DNA from: Triglochin maritima | Taxonomy: Eukaryota > Streptophyta > Magnoliopsida > Alismatales > Juncaginaceae | Length of the DNA stretch: 64,000 nt | NCBI GenBank assembly: GCA_963682175.1 | Contig: OY821791.1 | Location: 30,812,326-30,876,325 of the forward strand | Direction: 5' to 3' | Shown: one piece after another, positions 12,333-24,313 of the stretch | Numbering within the stretch: position 1 is the stretch's first letter | How the letters are laid out: each line of letters opens with the position of its first letter | Notes under the pieces: model-generated | What the model was told of the DNA's origin: nothing | Database searches by the model: none | What the model saw: the letters and a program-made list of their open reading frames with translations, nothing else | Translations under genes and position numbers: made by a program

Positions 12333-14239
12333 CTATGTTGGATTGGACAAAAGTGAGCTCACACTCGCAACTAAGAATGCTTTCTTAGGAACATTGGTAT
12401 TCCTCTTGGTGGTGCAGAGAACTTTCAACACTTTGGCATATTGAGGTATTTGTTGGATGACATCCAACAAGGGGATGTTAACCTTCACTTGCTTAAAGAC
12501 CTCTAATATCTTATCCATTGTGTCACTGCTTTTTGGTTAATCTACTAGGATAGGGAGCTTTTGGCAGGTATGTTTTTGCGATGCCTGAGAAAGAGGCGGT
12601 GGTGTATTACCCTCACCCTCTTCTTCACTAGCATTCCCACTGAGGGGCTGCACAAATGGTGGTGGTGGCAAGGAAACGTGATTGTCAACTTGCTTTCCAT
12701 TCCTTAAGGTTACAATGACATTGACATGGTGAACATGTTCCTCCACATGGTTCACTTGCCGCCCTTGAGGTACCAAGCTCTCATTTTGCATGTGCTGTTA
12801 TTGGTACATGTGGGGTTTAGCCTCAGGCTGGCTTGGCAGAGTCCCTCTCTCTCTCTCTCTCATGTACAGACAGAGCCAATTGGCCCATCTGAAGCTCGAG
12901 AGATTTGATGGTCTCCTGATTTGAAGTGAAAACTTGACTTGTGGATGACATAAAGTTTTTCATTGAGTTTTCAAGTCCACGAGTCAAGTTTCAAGCGAAT
13001 TGAATCGGGTTTCCATATTATTGGAGTTTGGAAAACCCGATTGGTTGGTGATTTGAGCTTGATGTGGCTGATAGGATTGTGAATGCATGGGAGGTTGGTG
13101 TGGTTTGTTAGGTGGTCGAGAGAAGTTTAAAGGACCACCCTAGTCATTGTTTTGGTTCCGTGAAAAGTTAGGGTGGTTCCTCCATCCAGGGTTATATGAT
13201 GATGAGTATGGGTCATTCCTGGACCTATCATAGATGGCATTGATCTGCTCGATCTCAAGACGAATGGATGCACACTCACCTCCTACATGACCTATACTAC
13301 CACATAAATAACAGGGAACTTGACCAAATGTAGACACTTGTGACACACCTTGTTGGTTTTGGATCTCAATGGAATCCATGCGGCACATTAAGGCCACCAT
13401 GCGTGCCTCAGTTGCTGTAGTGGTATCGACAACAAATGTAGCACCAGATCTAGTCAAGTTTGCATTTGCGATCCTCGCTCCTATGCTAGATGATGGTGAT
13501 GGTTCGCTCACACTCTCCCACTGCATGGTCTTCTCAGCGAGGTCTTCTAGGAAAACCCATGCCTCCCTTTAATCTTTTCCTAAGAACTCCCCATGATACA
13601 TGGACTCAAAGAGCGTTCAGGATGGGATGTGAAGACCCTCGTAGACAATCTGACAAAGACTCCATAACTCAATGCAATGTTGAGGGCATGAGGATAGTTA
13701 GCGGTGAGTATCCGGACTGGACCGAATCGTTCCGGTCAAAAACCGAATTTTTAAAATAAAAAAACAAAAAACCGGACCGCACCGGACCGAACCGGACCGA
13801 ACCCGAAAAATTCAAAACCTCCGGACCGAAACCCGGACCAGTCCGTTTACAACCCTAAGGATAGTAGCTCTTTGAACCTCTCTAAGTATGCGTGGAGTGA
13901 TTCGGTCTCATGTTGATAGAACGAATTGATTTTGGTCCTCAATTTTTGAGTCCGATGATTTGGGAAGTACTTCCTAAGGAATGCAGATTGAAATTCATCC
14001 CAAGTCCTAAAGGCATTCGCCTAGTTGAGGTACAACCACTTCTTTGCATCATCCTTTAGTGCGAAGGGAATAAGCCTAAGGTGGATGGAGTTATTGCTAA
14101 GTTGTTGCAGCTTGAACATCACACATACCTCCTCAAATTCCTTGAAAAAGATATAGGGGTCACCCTTCCCAGTGAAGTGAGGGAGCATGGAGATAAACTG
14201 AGGCTTAACCTCAAAGTGGTTCACATTCTCCACTGGCAA
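12333..14239 (-). pseudogene. Retrotransposon gag, Athila type, degraded
   Basis: The capsid-like gag domain is readable at 14,021-14,239 (FEVKPQFISMLPHFTGKGDP, FKEFEEVC, LIPFALKDDAKKWLY). A zinc knuckle CYLCGSIGHVGGEC and the YNPGWRNHPNFS block lie at 13,140-13,330, VTLRNGKQV at about 12,700, and EVFKQVKVNIPLLDVIQQIP at 12,333-12,518, all in the usual order for Athila gag. Gag forms the cytoplasmic particle that packages the element RNA. Stops, frameshifts and the MITE at 13,699 interrupt it. Confidence 0.85.
13699..13857. mobile_element. hAT-type MITE inside gag, 159 bp
   Basis: Ends TAGCGGTGAG and CAACCCTA are imperfect inverted repeats of the TAGGGGTG type. They are flanked by a perfect 8-bp target duplication AGGATAGT (13,691-13,698 and 13,858-13,865). 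The interior is a run of CCGGACCGAA-like repeats. The 8-bp duplication indicates hAT mobilisation. It inserted after the LTR element did. Confidence 0.9.
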
Positions 14240-15598
14240 TACGATGCAAGAAGGTAAGGCAGTACAAATCGGGTAGCATCGATCGTGAAGGGGGATGAGA
14301 GCCTAGGGAACCAGGTGATGAGATTGTAGAGCCCCACCTTCTGGACCAGAAGGGCGTATGAATCCAAAATCTGGGTTGCCCTAGTGCGGTTGACCACCAG
14401 TCATGGTCCCGGGACTGTGTAGGACACGGGATAGGGATGCGTTCGAAAGGTCAACGATCGAGGATAGATCGATGTCGGATCTCGTCAAACCACCCTCAAC
14501 ATCTCGTGACCACACTGGCATGCACAAAGTTTGCACACCAACATAAGTCATATAAAAAAGAATTTTTTTCTTCTTTTCAAAACAACTAAAGCAGAATATG
14601 CGTAGAGGAGAAGACGAGAAGACACAGATGATAGAGTGACTCAAGAGAGAAGGGAAGAGATCGTTATGCTACGACAGTTAGGTACTGGTAGAAGTACACA
14701 AGAAAACAAGGCTCAAGCAACCTAAGGTCGTTATAGGTCCTTACAGATACACGACACCTAACTACGAGGTTACACGGCCTTAACACGCCTCACATCCCTA
14801 CGTCGAAGACCACAAAGTCCAACAAGTGAGCCAAGATTCGTAGATCTCGTCTCTCCTACTATCGACAGAGTGGACGCCGACGATCAGGCCATGACGGTCT
14901 CTACCGGATCACTATCCTAATGCGCCCGAGATCCTTAGAGGCTAATATTTTATTGATTTTTAAATTAGGATCTTGATTAGTGTGATTTATGGGGCAATGA
15001 AAAGGGTGATGAAATCTCCGACCTTATCTTACATGGGGCAGCCCCTCCTTAGTAGTATTTTGGAGTTCTAAACTAGAAATCAACTCTCTAAACAAACTCT
15101 CAAGTCACACTTAACTAATGCATGGTCATACCAAATGCATGAATGAGAGTAGGAAATGTGTATGCTACGCCAGTGCTCAACAACTAAAAGTAAAGAAAAA
15201 ACAAAAGACAAACTATGTGCCTAAGTCAAGTAAATGATACAAGACCTAAACAAGCAAGAATGCCTAGTCTTTTGCTTTGGATTTTAGAGTCCCAGTGGAT
15301 TAGAAGGGGATTGATTATTGATCTATGGGAATCTACAAGTCATAACATGCGAAATTGAACCCCAGAACTCTATATTGAAACCAGAAACAACTAGAAAAAA
15401 GAAGGGAGCAAACTAAGCACACCAGGCCACCAGTTGGAGGCCCACAACCCCTGATTAGCAATCTGTTTGTCTCTGTTTGCCTCTAATCTTCTTCTCGTGC
15501 CTTCCCTTGATCATTAAAGCCTCCTGAAATAAATAACAACTACAAACAAAAAATTAAATCCACTCGAATCATCCCAACCAAAATGTGGACTGAGCACC
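14240..15598 (-). other. 5' leader and gag N-terminal remains
   Basis: Between the primer site and the readable gag. It matches the leader regions at 32.7-33.5 and 45.0-46.0 kb in reverse, for example the block containing CTATCGACAGAGTGG and the GTGAGCCAAGATTC stretch. Any gag start lay here, but frames are broken, so no start codon is proposed. Confidence 0.6.
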
Positions 15599-15616
15599 TC
15601 CCAGTCAATAGTGCCA
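15599..15616 (-). other. Decayed tRNA-Asp primer-binding site
   Basis: The + strand reads TCCCAGTCAATAGTGCCA. The reverse complement of the intact family site (TGGCGCCGTTGCCGGGGA) is TCCCCGGCAACGGCGCCA, so 13 of 18 bases remain. It sits seven to eight bases outside the 5' LTR, the normal place. Most changes are C-to-T or G-to-A, as expected for methylated cytosine decay. Confidence 0.75.
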
Positions 15617-15623
15617 AAAAACT

Positions 15624-17197
15624 TCTTTAAAAGTTTTAAATACCGCAAGTGTACGATAGACATCGATGAAGACAAGGCAAGTATGGGTCGATCCACGGAG
15701 AGGTGAGTATCCTTTGGTATCTCCAAAATCAAGTGGCAAAAAAGGGGAAAGAGATTTGATTATGCTAAGTTAAACTACACTAAACTAGTAAGTAAGAAAT
15801 ACGAAAGAAAGCAACTAAAGATTGGAAATCAGGAAGAGAAACCCCTAAGGGGTGGAGTATGTGCACATATGAAGTAAAATAAGTGATGACTGATGCATGT
15901 AAGCATGTATGCATGTATGTCGTGTGTGTGTTTTCATGCATAGGACGTGTCTAAAGATGTGGCAAAACCTATCTATCAATTCACACAATGTATCGGCAAT
16001 TACTACTTGATTATCGTAAGACTAGGCTCAGCATGAGAATTGCCTAATGATATTGCAAGACTCATCAAAAACCATAAAATCATTTGAATAATAAAGCTAA
16101 TCATGGGAGGTATCTAAATCTTTTGGCGAAACCCATCAAAACAAAGTTTCTTCAATCAATCAAGCAAGCAACCACAAATACAAACACTTAACTAACATGT
16201 AGCATATTCAACAGGAAATTTTAGTCAATAAACATGAGGAAACTAAGCATGGGAGGTATCTAAATCTTATGGCTAAACCCATCAAACAAAGTTTCTTCAA
16301 TCAATCAAGCAAGCAACCACAAATAGAAACACTTAACTAACATGTAGCATATTCAACAGGAAATTTTAGTCAATAAACATGAGGAAACTAAGCATGGGAA
16401 CTGTCTAAATCTTATGGCAAAACCCATCAAAAGTCTCCCAACATGTAGATGATTAAAATACCCCCAAAGAACATACAAACAAGCAAGTCTACACAATCAA
16501 AATTTCATCAAACATCCAAACTTCACAACATATGTGTACATCATCTCCACCCCCAAAGGGGGTTGGAACTACTCACTAATCATTAAACTAACAAAGGCTT
16601 GACTCTAAGTAGAGGGATTGGCCATTAAGCAATGGGTAAATACAAAGGAGAAGGAAAAATTCTATTTATAGTCATAGAAAAAGGCAATCGGGGACAATCC
16701 CCCGATGTGGGACTAATGTACTACTAAAAATAGACATAAAACTCTCTAATACATGATCCACCTAAATCGTATCGGATCCAGAGAAGACCCGACCGCCAAT
16801 CTGCGGTCTGGAACCACCAATTGGCGGTCTATAAGCTCTAGATCGAGTCCAGATTTGGAGAGTGATTGTTTGGGTTGGTTTCTTCATGTGTCGTGCACCC
16901 AAATTGATTGTTGGTGTTTAGACCCGAATCGAATTGCCAAAATACTCCTCATGATTCTGTGGAGCTTCTTGATTTGCTCATTGGTCCTCTTGATTTTACA
17001 TCTGGGTCCTTTTCTCTAGCATGTCAGTCCATAAGTCTTACAACTTAGTCATTTTCCTTGATTTTAAGTCCTTTTGAGTCTCTTCTTATCAAACCTATTT
17101 TTTCCTGAAACTTAAACATTAAACTCGTTACGTAGCATTTCTTAGGCTAAAAATAAAGGATATAAGACACAAATATATGCATGATATGATATCAGTA
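15624..17197 (-). repeat. 5' LTR of the 8-17 kb element
   Basis: Aligned to the 3' LTR along its length, with added tandem copies of a 146-bp block. It contains the doubled palindrome at about 16,788-16,832 (GACCGCCAATCTGCGGTC and a second arm pair). The right end near GATATCAGTA has lost the clean CAATCA terminus, so the boundary is good to a few bases only. Confidence 0.75.
16102..16427. repeat. 146-bp tandem duplication inside the 5' LTR
   Basis: A block starting CATGGGAGGTATCTAAATCT at 16,102 restarts at 16,248, and a partial third start lies at 16,393, giving periods of 146 and 145 bp. The duplicated segment carries the hairpin-like unit and the CATGTAGCATATTCAACAGG phrase. The partner LTR has a single copy. 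Confidence 0.85.
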
Positions 17198-17224
17198 AAT
17201 TTGTAAATGCAATAATAAAAAGTT

Positions 17225-17619
17225 ACTCAACAACACGAGATAACAATCCTATCCGTATACCAATCGATTACTTTGGTTTATTGCAAGACATAATTGAACT
17301 TCAATGCTACAATAATGTGAAATTTGTTTTCTTCAAGTGCAAGTGGTACGATGTTCGGGGTTAGGACAATACCTCTAGAAATGGCGAATATAGGTTCACG
17401 TTGGTGAACGTGAATAGATTTCTGAAACCAGAAGAGTCATTTGTACTTGCATCCCAAGTAGAGAACCAATTTTATGTTGCAGAGCCCAAAGAGAGAGAAA
17501 GCAAAGACCAATGGTTGGTCATTGTGTGGATGTTGCCAAGAGATTTATATAGCATCGAGGATAAAGCATCTGAAGTCCCTAAGTATAGGCGAGGAAATCT
17601 TGTACAAGTTAGAGTCTAA
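17225..17619 (+). pseudogene. CACTA transposon DUF4216 fragment
   Basis: The reading YFGLLQDIIELQCYNNVKFV, FFKCKWYDVRG, a stop, then YRFTLVNVNRFLKPEESFVL and ASQVENQFYVAEP matches the C-terminal DUF4216 domain found after TNP2 in plant CACTA proteins. The rest of the transposase is absent: the LTR element lies immediately to the left. DUF4216 has no established biochemical role. Confidence 0.8.
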
Positions 17620-17789
17620 TTAGACGATATTAATTTGGTTGATTTTGTTAGAGCGGATTTAGAACCCATGGTGGAGTAGTACAGCCTTAGAGAATTGCAC
17701 AATTTGTAATGAAAAACTCAATATATGTATAAATATATTTGTATTGTATAAATTTTATTATGCAATCGATGTTATATGAAATTACTTCA

Positions 17790-18450
17790 TAATTTAGGTA
17801 TGTCGAGACGTTAGTCTTCACCACCACAACCTGTGGGAGACAGTGATAGGCGGAGACGATGATGACGTCAGGTGGAGGATACCCCATAGATAGCTGATGG
17901 TGTAGCCGATACTGAGGACGTTCTTGGCCCTTCGACCTTTGATACAACAAGTACGAGTAGAGGTCGTGGGTCTAGACAACTTTTGGAGGTTTGGAACTCT
18001 ACAATTCAGAATGAGATAGAGTTCACTCAAGTAGGCATACCGAATGGAAAGAACACCAAACAATTCTAGAATTTCATCGACATGATAACCAGAAGGACAC
18101 AAGTACTGCCTCCACATTATTCAGATTGAAGATTGGTGCCAAAGAAGGACAAGGATGTGTCCTAGGCGGAATTAGCGGTAATACTACATACGTACTTAAG
18201 TTACATTAGCATTTATTTAAATTGTGAACTAATTTGAATTCGACACTCACAATGGACAATTCTGGAGGAGTTCAGAGCCAAAATTATGAAGTCTGTAAAC
18301 ACCATATGGAAGGAAAACAAGTACCAGTTGTGCTTTAACATTGTAAATTTTGTGAATAGAGAGGCTAGATTGGCGACTAGTCGACCACTTACTTCCATGG
18401 AGGATTGGTCTACTATGTTTGACCACTGGTCCAACGAGGTGATTAAGGTA
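17790..18450 (+). pseudogene. CACTA Transposase_24-like gene remnant
   Basis: Follows the DUF4216 fragment in the same orientation. The recognisable part is ILEEFRAKIMKSVNTIWKEN, KYQLCFNIVNFVNREARLA and SMEDWSTMFDHWSNEVIKV, the plant En/Spm Transposase_24 pattern. Upstream frames are full of stops. A donor-like AAG|GTAAGT lies at the end, and the second MULE begins close after it. A possible continuation is at 22,840-22,930, beyond that MULE. Confidence 0.65.
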
Positions 18451-18644
18451 AGTTTGTATAGTTTTTAGTTAATTTAGGGTATTACCATTTTGCCCTTCAC
18501 TTTCTATTTAATACTTATTCTGTCCCGTCTCTTAAAAGAAGGCTCCTATCTAAGTTTCCCCCACACTACCAGTAGCAACACTGAGGAAATGTCTGGCGAA
18601 CCATCTAAATCCAACACGGTTAAGTCCCAAAAAAATAAATTTTG

Positions 18645-18772
18645 GCCGGGGCGTCTGCAAAAAATGCCTAGACAACTCCCCCATCGGGGAGGCCTTTTTT
18701 GCGGATGCCGACCCCATGGGGGCGGCATCCGCAAATGGGGAGGGGGTGTTTTTTGCAGACGCCCCAATATTA
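18645..18772. repeat. GC-rich left arm of the second MULE
   Basis: A GC-rich block in AT-rich DNA with inverted pieces, for example GGGGCGTCTGCAAAAAA and TTTTTTGCAGACGCCCC, which are perfect reverse complements about 100 bp apart. It could form a long hairpin. A related GACGCC-rich block lies at 22,470-22,560 inside the right end. Confidence 0.75.
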
Positions 18773-18819
18773 TTTTATAGAAAAATCTTAAATTTGTATG
18801 GTTTCCTATTTCAAATTAT

Positions 18820-20500
18820 TTCATCTTCCGTTGCAAGATTTCGGTGGTGACGGGGTGGATTATAGTGAGCTTTTGTATCAGGAAGTATTTCTAACATCCG
18901 AGGACGTTATAAAATGGGCAAAACAAGTTGCCATCGGAGCTGACTTTTTTTGGTAGTATCATCCTATAAACCACAATGAGATAGTCGGATGAATTGTTAT
19001 CTGAGATGTGATTGCAGAAAGGAAATGGGTTCTCGGGATATGGATACCGCATTATGGAAGAACACGAAAAGAAGTGGTTGCGGATGTAATTTTTTGATAA
19101 AGGTGGTCGAGTGATGGGAGCGTGATGGATGATTCGTAGTTACTGATAGTTCAATTGGTCAGCACAACCAAATGCTTGTTGTTTATCCAGAAGGTCGATG
19201 GCAGATCAGTGGTCTTAGTCCTGGGGTTAAGAAAATGTTCGTTATATAACTAAGGCACCACCGAAACTGCACAACATCTTGTTGGCCGTAAAAGAGAATT
19301 TCCCGGAGGATAATCTAAATCAGAGACACTTTATAACTATAGAGATTACATGAGGATGATGAACTCTGAAGGCAGGAACCCTGCTCAACAGTTTCTGCAT
19401 TAGGTAGTATAGTATCAATAGTTTCATTGGATTATGGCCGATGAAGAAACTAATGTTGTCACTCATGCATTCTTGGCGCATCCAACGTCAGTTAATTTGT
19501 TACGCACATACCATGGATTCGACGTACAAAATGAACAAGTACAAGATGCCTTTCCTCAAGATGGTTGGTGTGACAGTAACAAAACATGAACTTCCATATC
19601 GGTTATGCAATTATGAAGGATGAGACCGAGCGTAGTTACTAGTTGGTACTGGAGAAGTTAAGAGATGTATTGTGCAGTACTGTCAGCCCTACTGCAATCA
19701 TAACGGATCAGGAGTTAGGCCTTATGCGACCAGTGAGAGAGGTATTTCCTAACTCTGCTCATTTACTTTGCACATGGCATATTAACAAGGATGTATTCAA
19801 TTATGCTTACCACTCATTTGGTAAGAACAAGGAGTTAGCAGATACTTTTAAGTGTGTAAAGTGGAGGAAAATCATGCTTTCTACTTCAGAGAAGGAGTAT
19901 AATAAAGTTGTATCTTCTTTGAAAGATGAGTATAAGTCTTGGCCAGCTATCACGAAGTATGTGAACGGGACGTGGTTAGTGCATAAGAAAATGTTTGTGT
20001 TGAATTGGACCAACAAAGTCCTTCACTTTGGCAACACTACGAACTGTAGGCTTGAAAACACTCATTCGACTCTGAAAGATTGGATCACTTCATCGACTAC
20101 ACCTCTGGACAATCTTTTTGACCGCGTCAACGCTACTATTGAAATGCAGGTTACGAATACTCAAAACTTTCTTGAGGATTCGAGACGTCAAAATCGCATT
20201 AACTTTGAAATGCCTCTATTTCAGCATCTAAATGGCCGAACTTCCTATTACTGCTTGTCATTGTTGAGTCAGGAGGTTAAGAGAATGAATGACTTAGATC
20301 AAGTTAAAACTCAATATGGGTGCGCTGTTCTGACTTCACATGGGACTTCTTGTGCATATATCATCCACTATTGTATTCAGTCAGGCGAAGGGATTTATCT
20401 AGCCCAGATTCATCCATTGTGGAGAACACTTGTCATTGGAGACGGAATGGACATCCAAGAGTTTGTGGATCAGTCATCACAAGACGTCGAGCATTTTTGA
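18820..20500 (+). pseudogene. MULE transposase, N-terminal half decayed
   Basis: The 3' part (19,643-20,500) is open for 285 codons: TAIITDQELGLMRPVREVFP holds the second catalytic Asp, then LLCTWHINKDVFNYAY, WTNKVLHFGNTTNCRLENTH (catalytic Glu in LEN) and LKDWITSS. Upstream, with frame changes, come SEDVIKWAKQVA-like and ATHAFLAHP-like blocks and MDSTYKMNKYKMPFLKMVGV with the first Asp. Stops at 19,621 and in 18,830-19,440 disable it. This is a DDE transposase that would bind the element ends in the nucleus. Confidence 0.85.
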
Positions 20501-20859
20501 AACCTCGTTGACGAGATTTCTAGCAGCGACCCTGCTGTAATTCATCGTGTCTCTCATCTTATACACGCGCAACTACACTCCAATCAGTTGAACTATGCTG
20601 AGCCCACAAAAGACTAAGGTTCGAGGTCGACCAAGGGGATCATCAACACCACGGGACCTAAGCGTCTTTGAGTATGCCGAGCGAGGTCGAGGTCGTGGTT
20701 GTTATAGTAATCGAAGCAAGGGTCATGGTCGATCTTCTTGTTCGTCTTGATCGTCCATGAACATGACGACAAGATCTGGTATGATGACATGTTCGCTCTT
20801 GTTATTGTCGAACTTTCAGTTATTATATATAACTTTGTTATTTTTTTCTTCATGAAGTG

Positions 20860-22350
20860 TCTAGACGGATGGACGTAGATGACTTACCATATCTGGATGA
20901 ATATAACCACCTATGAATAAGGTCCTCGACACCTCCGTAGAAGGGCAGGACCATAAGGCAACCACTCCACCTAAACGTTGACATGTTAATAATAATAATA
21001 ATAATAATGCAAATAATATAGAGTCTTGTACCTACGATGTAGACATCTGATACAGCCATCTACGAACATAACGTAGTCGCTCCTCACTCCGGACAATCCA
21101 CATACGCGGATGAGGATATCCTGAATCAATACTTTTTTGCTCCTGATGTGGCCGGAAAGGAGGAAAGTACTTATATCCATGCCTGCAGTAGCATAAGACA
21201 ACCCGCAATACCTCCATAATTAGTACAACTAGCTATCCTCAACTGGCGATGCAGAATTGCCAACGTCACCGACCCCCATGATTACTCACCAATGGTATCT
21301 GGGTCCCTAGCCTCCAATATGTCATGTGGTTTGACCCTACAACTGCTCCTGTCGACAAACAAGATGCATCCAAGAAGTTAAGAATAGGTAGGCAGTCAAA
21401 TGCGTGTCATCGGCCCGTCGAGAATGAGGGTGTCTGCAGAACTCGTCAATAGAGTCAATGGTAACACCACCACCACTCCAAAAGGGGCTATCCTTCACGA
21501 GGCTAGCAATGGTTACTTCTAGTAGCTCGTCTACATAACCCTTCAGCTCAACCGTCGATGCCTGACCACCGACCATACGACCCTCAACAGGAATGTGAAG
21601 GATCTGGACCACGTCATGCAGCATGATCGTCATCTCTATGAAAGGCAGGTGGAGAGAGTTCGTGTCAGGTTGCCATTGCTCCACAAATGCAGATATCAAT
21701 AACATGTCAATGTGAGGGAACATGCTCCAAGGCAAGTAACCTAATTTTCTAGCAACAATGGTCTCCGTGATATAGACATTCAAAACTGACTGTCCACTCT
21801 GTAGTGTAGTAGAGGTTCTGTTTTGATTATGGCACTTTAGAACCTTCTGATCCTCGCCTGCCCAAATGCGTCTAGCGATGTGACCCCCAAAACTAGGAAT
21901 TACACTTACATCTATAGGACCACCGGGCATCATATCAGTCACCATCCAAGTATCGTCATCAATCCTCTTCTTTTTGTGAGTTCAGGCCTCTACAATGCAC
22001 GAACGGGTATCACCACTCACAAACCTACCACCTTTATCCTTCCAAATTATATACACAGTAGCTGAAGAGCTTTCACGTCGCCCCCATCCACAACCATACT
22101 CTTCCCGTTCCAACTCCAACCCATACCGCCCTTCATCATCACTCTCCTCATCGTGACCCTCCTCATCATTGAAAATGTCCTCATCATCAAACGGGTCATG
22201 ACGTGTCTGATGATGACGTGAATACTCTCTCTCCTTCCTCACCAAAGCAGATATACCATGGGTACGTGGATGACGAGGACCTGAATCATCTTCATTAGGT
22301 CTGACAATGCGTATTGGTATTGATTTTCCTTTTCCTCCATGGTGACTCAA
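20860..22350 (-). pseudogene. Plant mobile domain (PMD, MAIN-like) gene
   Basis: The start at 22,350 gives an acidic N-terminus (DDEDIFNDEEGHDEESDDEG). The PMD core follows: LISAFVEQWQPDTNSLHLPF, IEMTIMLHDVVQILHIPVEG, then after a frame change FVDRSS, LEARDPDTIGE, SWGSVTLAILHRQLRIAS and GGIAGCLMLLQAWI, and finally YGGVEDLIHRWLYSSRYGK. An in-frame TGA at about 21,983, frame changes near 21,340, and a further stop make it a pseudogene. PMD proteins of the MAIN/MAIL type act in the nucleus, in silencing and meristem maintenance. Here it lies antisense to and 3' of the MULE transposase, so it belongs to the transposon. Confidence 0.8.
20990..21008. repeat. TAA/AAT microsatellite
   Basis: Six uninterrupted AAT units inside the decayed PMD gene region. 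Confidence 0.9.
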
Positions 22351-22775
22351 TGGTTATTAATTACATTTTAGAAATAAAATTTCAATAAATGGATTTAGTT
22401 ATTAAATTTACAAAACTACTAATTATTATTTACTAATTACCAAATATTATTAATTAATTTTAAAAAATAGGGGGAGGCGTCCGCCACCGATGCCCCCCAG
22501 AGGGAGACGTCTCCGACGGACGCCTTCCCTATTAGGGGGGCGTCTCCACCAGACACCTCCTCACTTATTTTTCTTTTTCTTTTTAAAGGGGTAGAAATTT
22601 TACCGTATTCAAGTCTAACGGTGCATCCGCCGATGCCTTTCCTGGTCTCCGAGATATTGTTTTTGGTGGTTGAGAGAAAAATGAAGAGAGTGGAATGAAG
22701 AGAGAAAATAAGTAGAAAGGATAGAAGGGCAATATGGTAATTGGCGTGGGCGATTTAGGTAAATTGCGAGCGACG

Positions 22776-24230
22776 TTTAGCAGTTCACTTAATTTATTAT
22801 CAATGACAAAAAATTAAATATTTGGTTTATTGGTGATGCAAAAGAAGAGCGAGACTAACAAGAAAAATGGGGTGAATTTGGTAACCACATCAGTGTGGTA
22901 CCAAATCGGTGGTGCGACACAAGGACAAAGTGGTGAGATATTATTTAATTTTTTATAGATTCATTACTTTTTAATTCTTATAGATTCAATAGTATTGCAT
23001 ATTGTAAAAAACCTAGATGTTTTTTATCCTAATCATACCAATATCTACATCCAACTCCATGACAAAACAATCCCTAAACCACTCAATTTGCCCATATGTA
23101 CGTACTAGGGGTGTCAACATATTAGATTTGGAGTGGATGTACCAACATCGTCCAAATCCAAATTTATATATGGATATCTGAAATCCGATCTGAACCTAAA
23201 CAAATGTTGAATTGGATATCCAAATTCGCATCATCGGTTGGGAGCGGATGTCGGATTTTATCCGATCCGTTGATAATAATCCAAAAGTTTGAATATTACT
23301 CCATCCAACACCAATCCGGAAACAATAATCTGATACCACCACCTTTTGTTGAGGTACTACACTCTCTAGTTATCACCTTACCATCCACACAAAATCATCG
23401 TCCTCCTTTCGAGCAAGCACAAAACCAATTTGACTCTGATGTTGACAACTACAGAATGTAACAAAATGAGATTCTCTCTTCATAAAAAAAGTATTAACTA
23501 CCATGGAATCATATGCCACAACGAAATTAAGAAAGCCTTCTTCTTCTTGGTTTCGAAGACCATACCCAAATCCTCCACATATACGTTCAAACCCTCCGCT
23601 ATCTTTAGCAATATGCATGACTGTTGAAATGTCCTCCAATGCAAAGCTTCTCACTATTAGGGGTCCCTCTCAACATCATATAAAGGTCTTCCTAAAATTG
23701 TTTTCTTCGATGTTTGCTCAAACCTACTGATGTAATAGAAATGGCTGCTGGGGGACGTGACCAATATGCGACCTTGCATGGGCACGCGCAGGAAGGAGGA
23801 GCAACGACTGATAAGGGACGTGACCAACAAGGGATGTTTGATGAAGATGTGACCAAGAACCGCAGCATGGGCAGGAAGAACATGAGCAACTCACCAACTT
23901 GAGCATGGGCGTGGGTAGGAAATGTGGGAAGGAAACGTGAGTGACACACATACATTAGCTTAAACATGAAGTGAGAACCTGTCCAAGGTAGAGGTGTCCA
24001 ACATGTGTAGTTAGTTGCCTAAGTACCTAGTGTTGCGTGCATGTACCTAGTTAATTGGATGCACTTACCAAATGTTGTGTTGAAGTTGTCTTAGCTAATG
24101 ACTCTTTAGTCCATGGTAGGTTAAGCCTTAGTTATTGACTAGATGGAAGAGTGTTTGAAGGGTGTAATATCTATATAAGGACATGATGTATGAAACATGG
24201 GGGAGAATCCTATTTTGCAACTCTCACACT
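22776..24230. other. CACTA leftovers and unassigned repeats
   Basis: 22,840-22,930 reads SETNKKNGVNLVTTSVWYQI, resembling the tail of Transposase_24 proteins, and may be the continuation of the gene interrupted at 18.45 kb. At 23,104 TAGGGGTGTCAAC starts a hAT-MITE-like stretch with GGATATCCGAA-type repeats to about 23,300, but no matching right end. 23,300-24,230 has no gene I recognise. Confidence 0.45.
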
Positions 24231-24313
24231 TTGACGTTGGTGGACTCCAAACCCTAATTTAGGAGATAGGCGATCGGCACTCGAGTTCGACCACGTCACA
24301 TTGTCCGCGTCAT

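Larger units (their letters stand above)
8125..17197 (-). mobile_element. Athila-like LTR retrotransposon, non-autonomous
   Basis: Element sense is the minus strand: 5' LTR 15,624-17,197, decayed primer site 15,599-15,616, leader, gag, protease, an extra ORF, a long 3' non-coding part, polypurine tract next to 9,726, and 3' LTR 8,125-9,725. No reverse transcriptase, RNase H or integrase is readable, so it depended on another element. The two LTRs are clearly diverged, the frames are broken and no matching target duplication is seen, so the insertion is old. It cuts the Ulp1 fragment on the left and abuts CACTA remnants on the right. Confidence 0.85.
18470..22775. mobile_element. Mutator-like element with transposase and PMD gene
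   Basis: Near the left end, ATTACCATTTTGCCCTTC (about 18,482) pairs with AGAAGGGCAATATGGTAATT near 22,726-22,745, and the sequence inside each side remains related, so I take these as parts of long inverted termini. GC-rich arms follow inside both ends. It holds a MULE transposase on + and a plant-mobile-domain gene on -. I could not fix exact termini: GTTAATTTA on the left and CTTAATTTA on the right would be a near-match 9-bp duplication, but the termini next to them do not pair. Confidence 0.65.

Noticed and set aside
8120..17202. Target duplication of the old LTR element
   Set aside because: Left flank GCTCC and right flank AATTT differ; boundaries are eroded.
18467..22796. GTTAATTTA/CTTAATTTA as a 9-bp MULE target duplication
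   Set aside because: Matches 8 of 9 but the bases immediately inside do not form an inverted repeat, and the motif is AT-rich enough to occur by chance.
23104..23300. Fifth hAT MITE (TAGGGGTGTCAAC start)
   Set aside because: No matching right terminus or 8-bp duplication found, so only mentioned as a possible relic.
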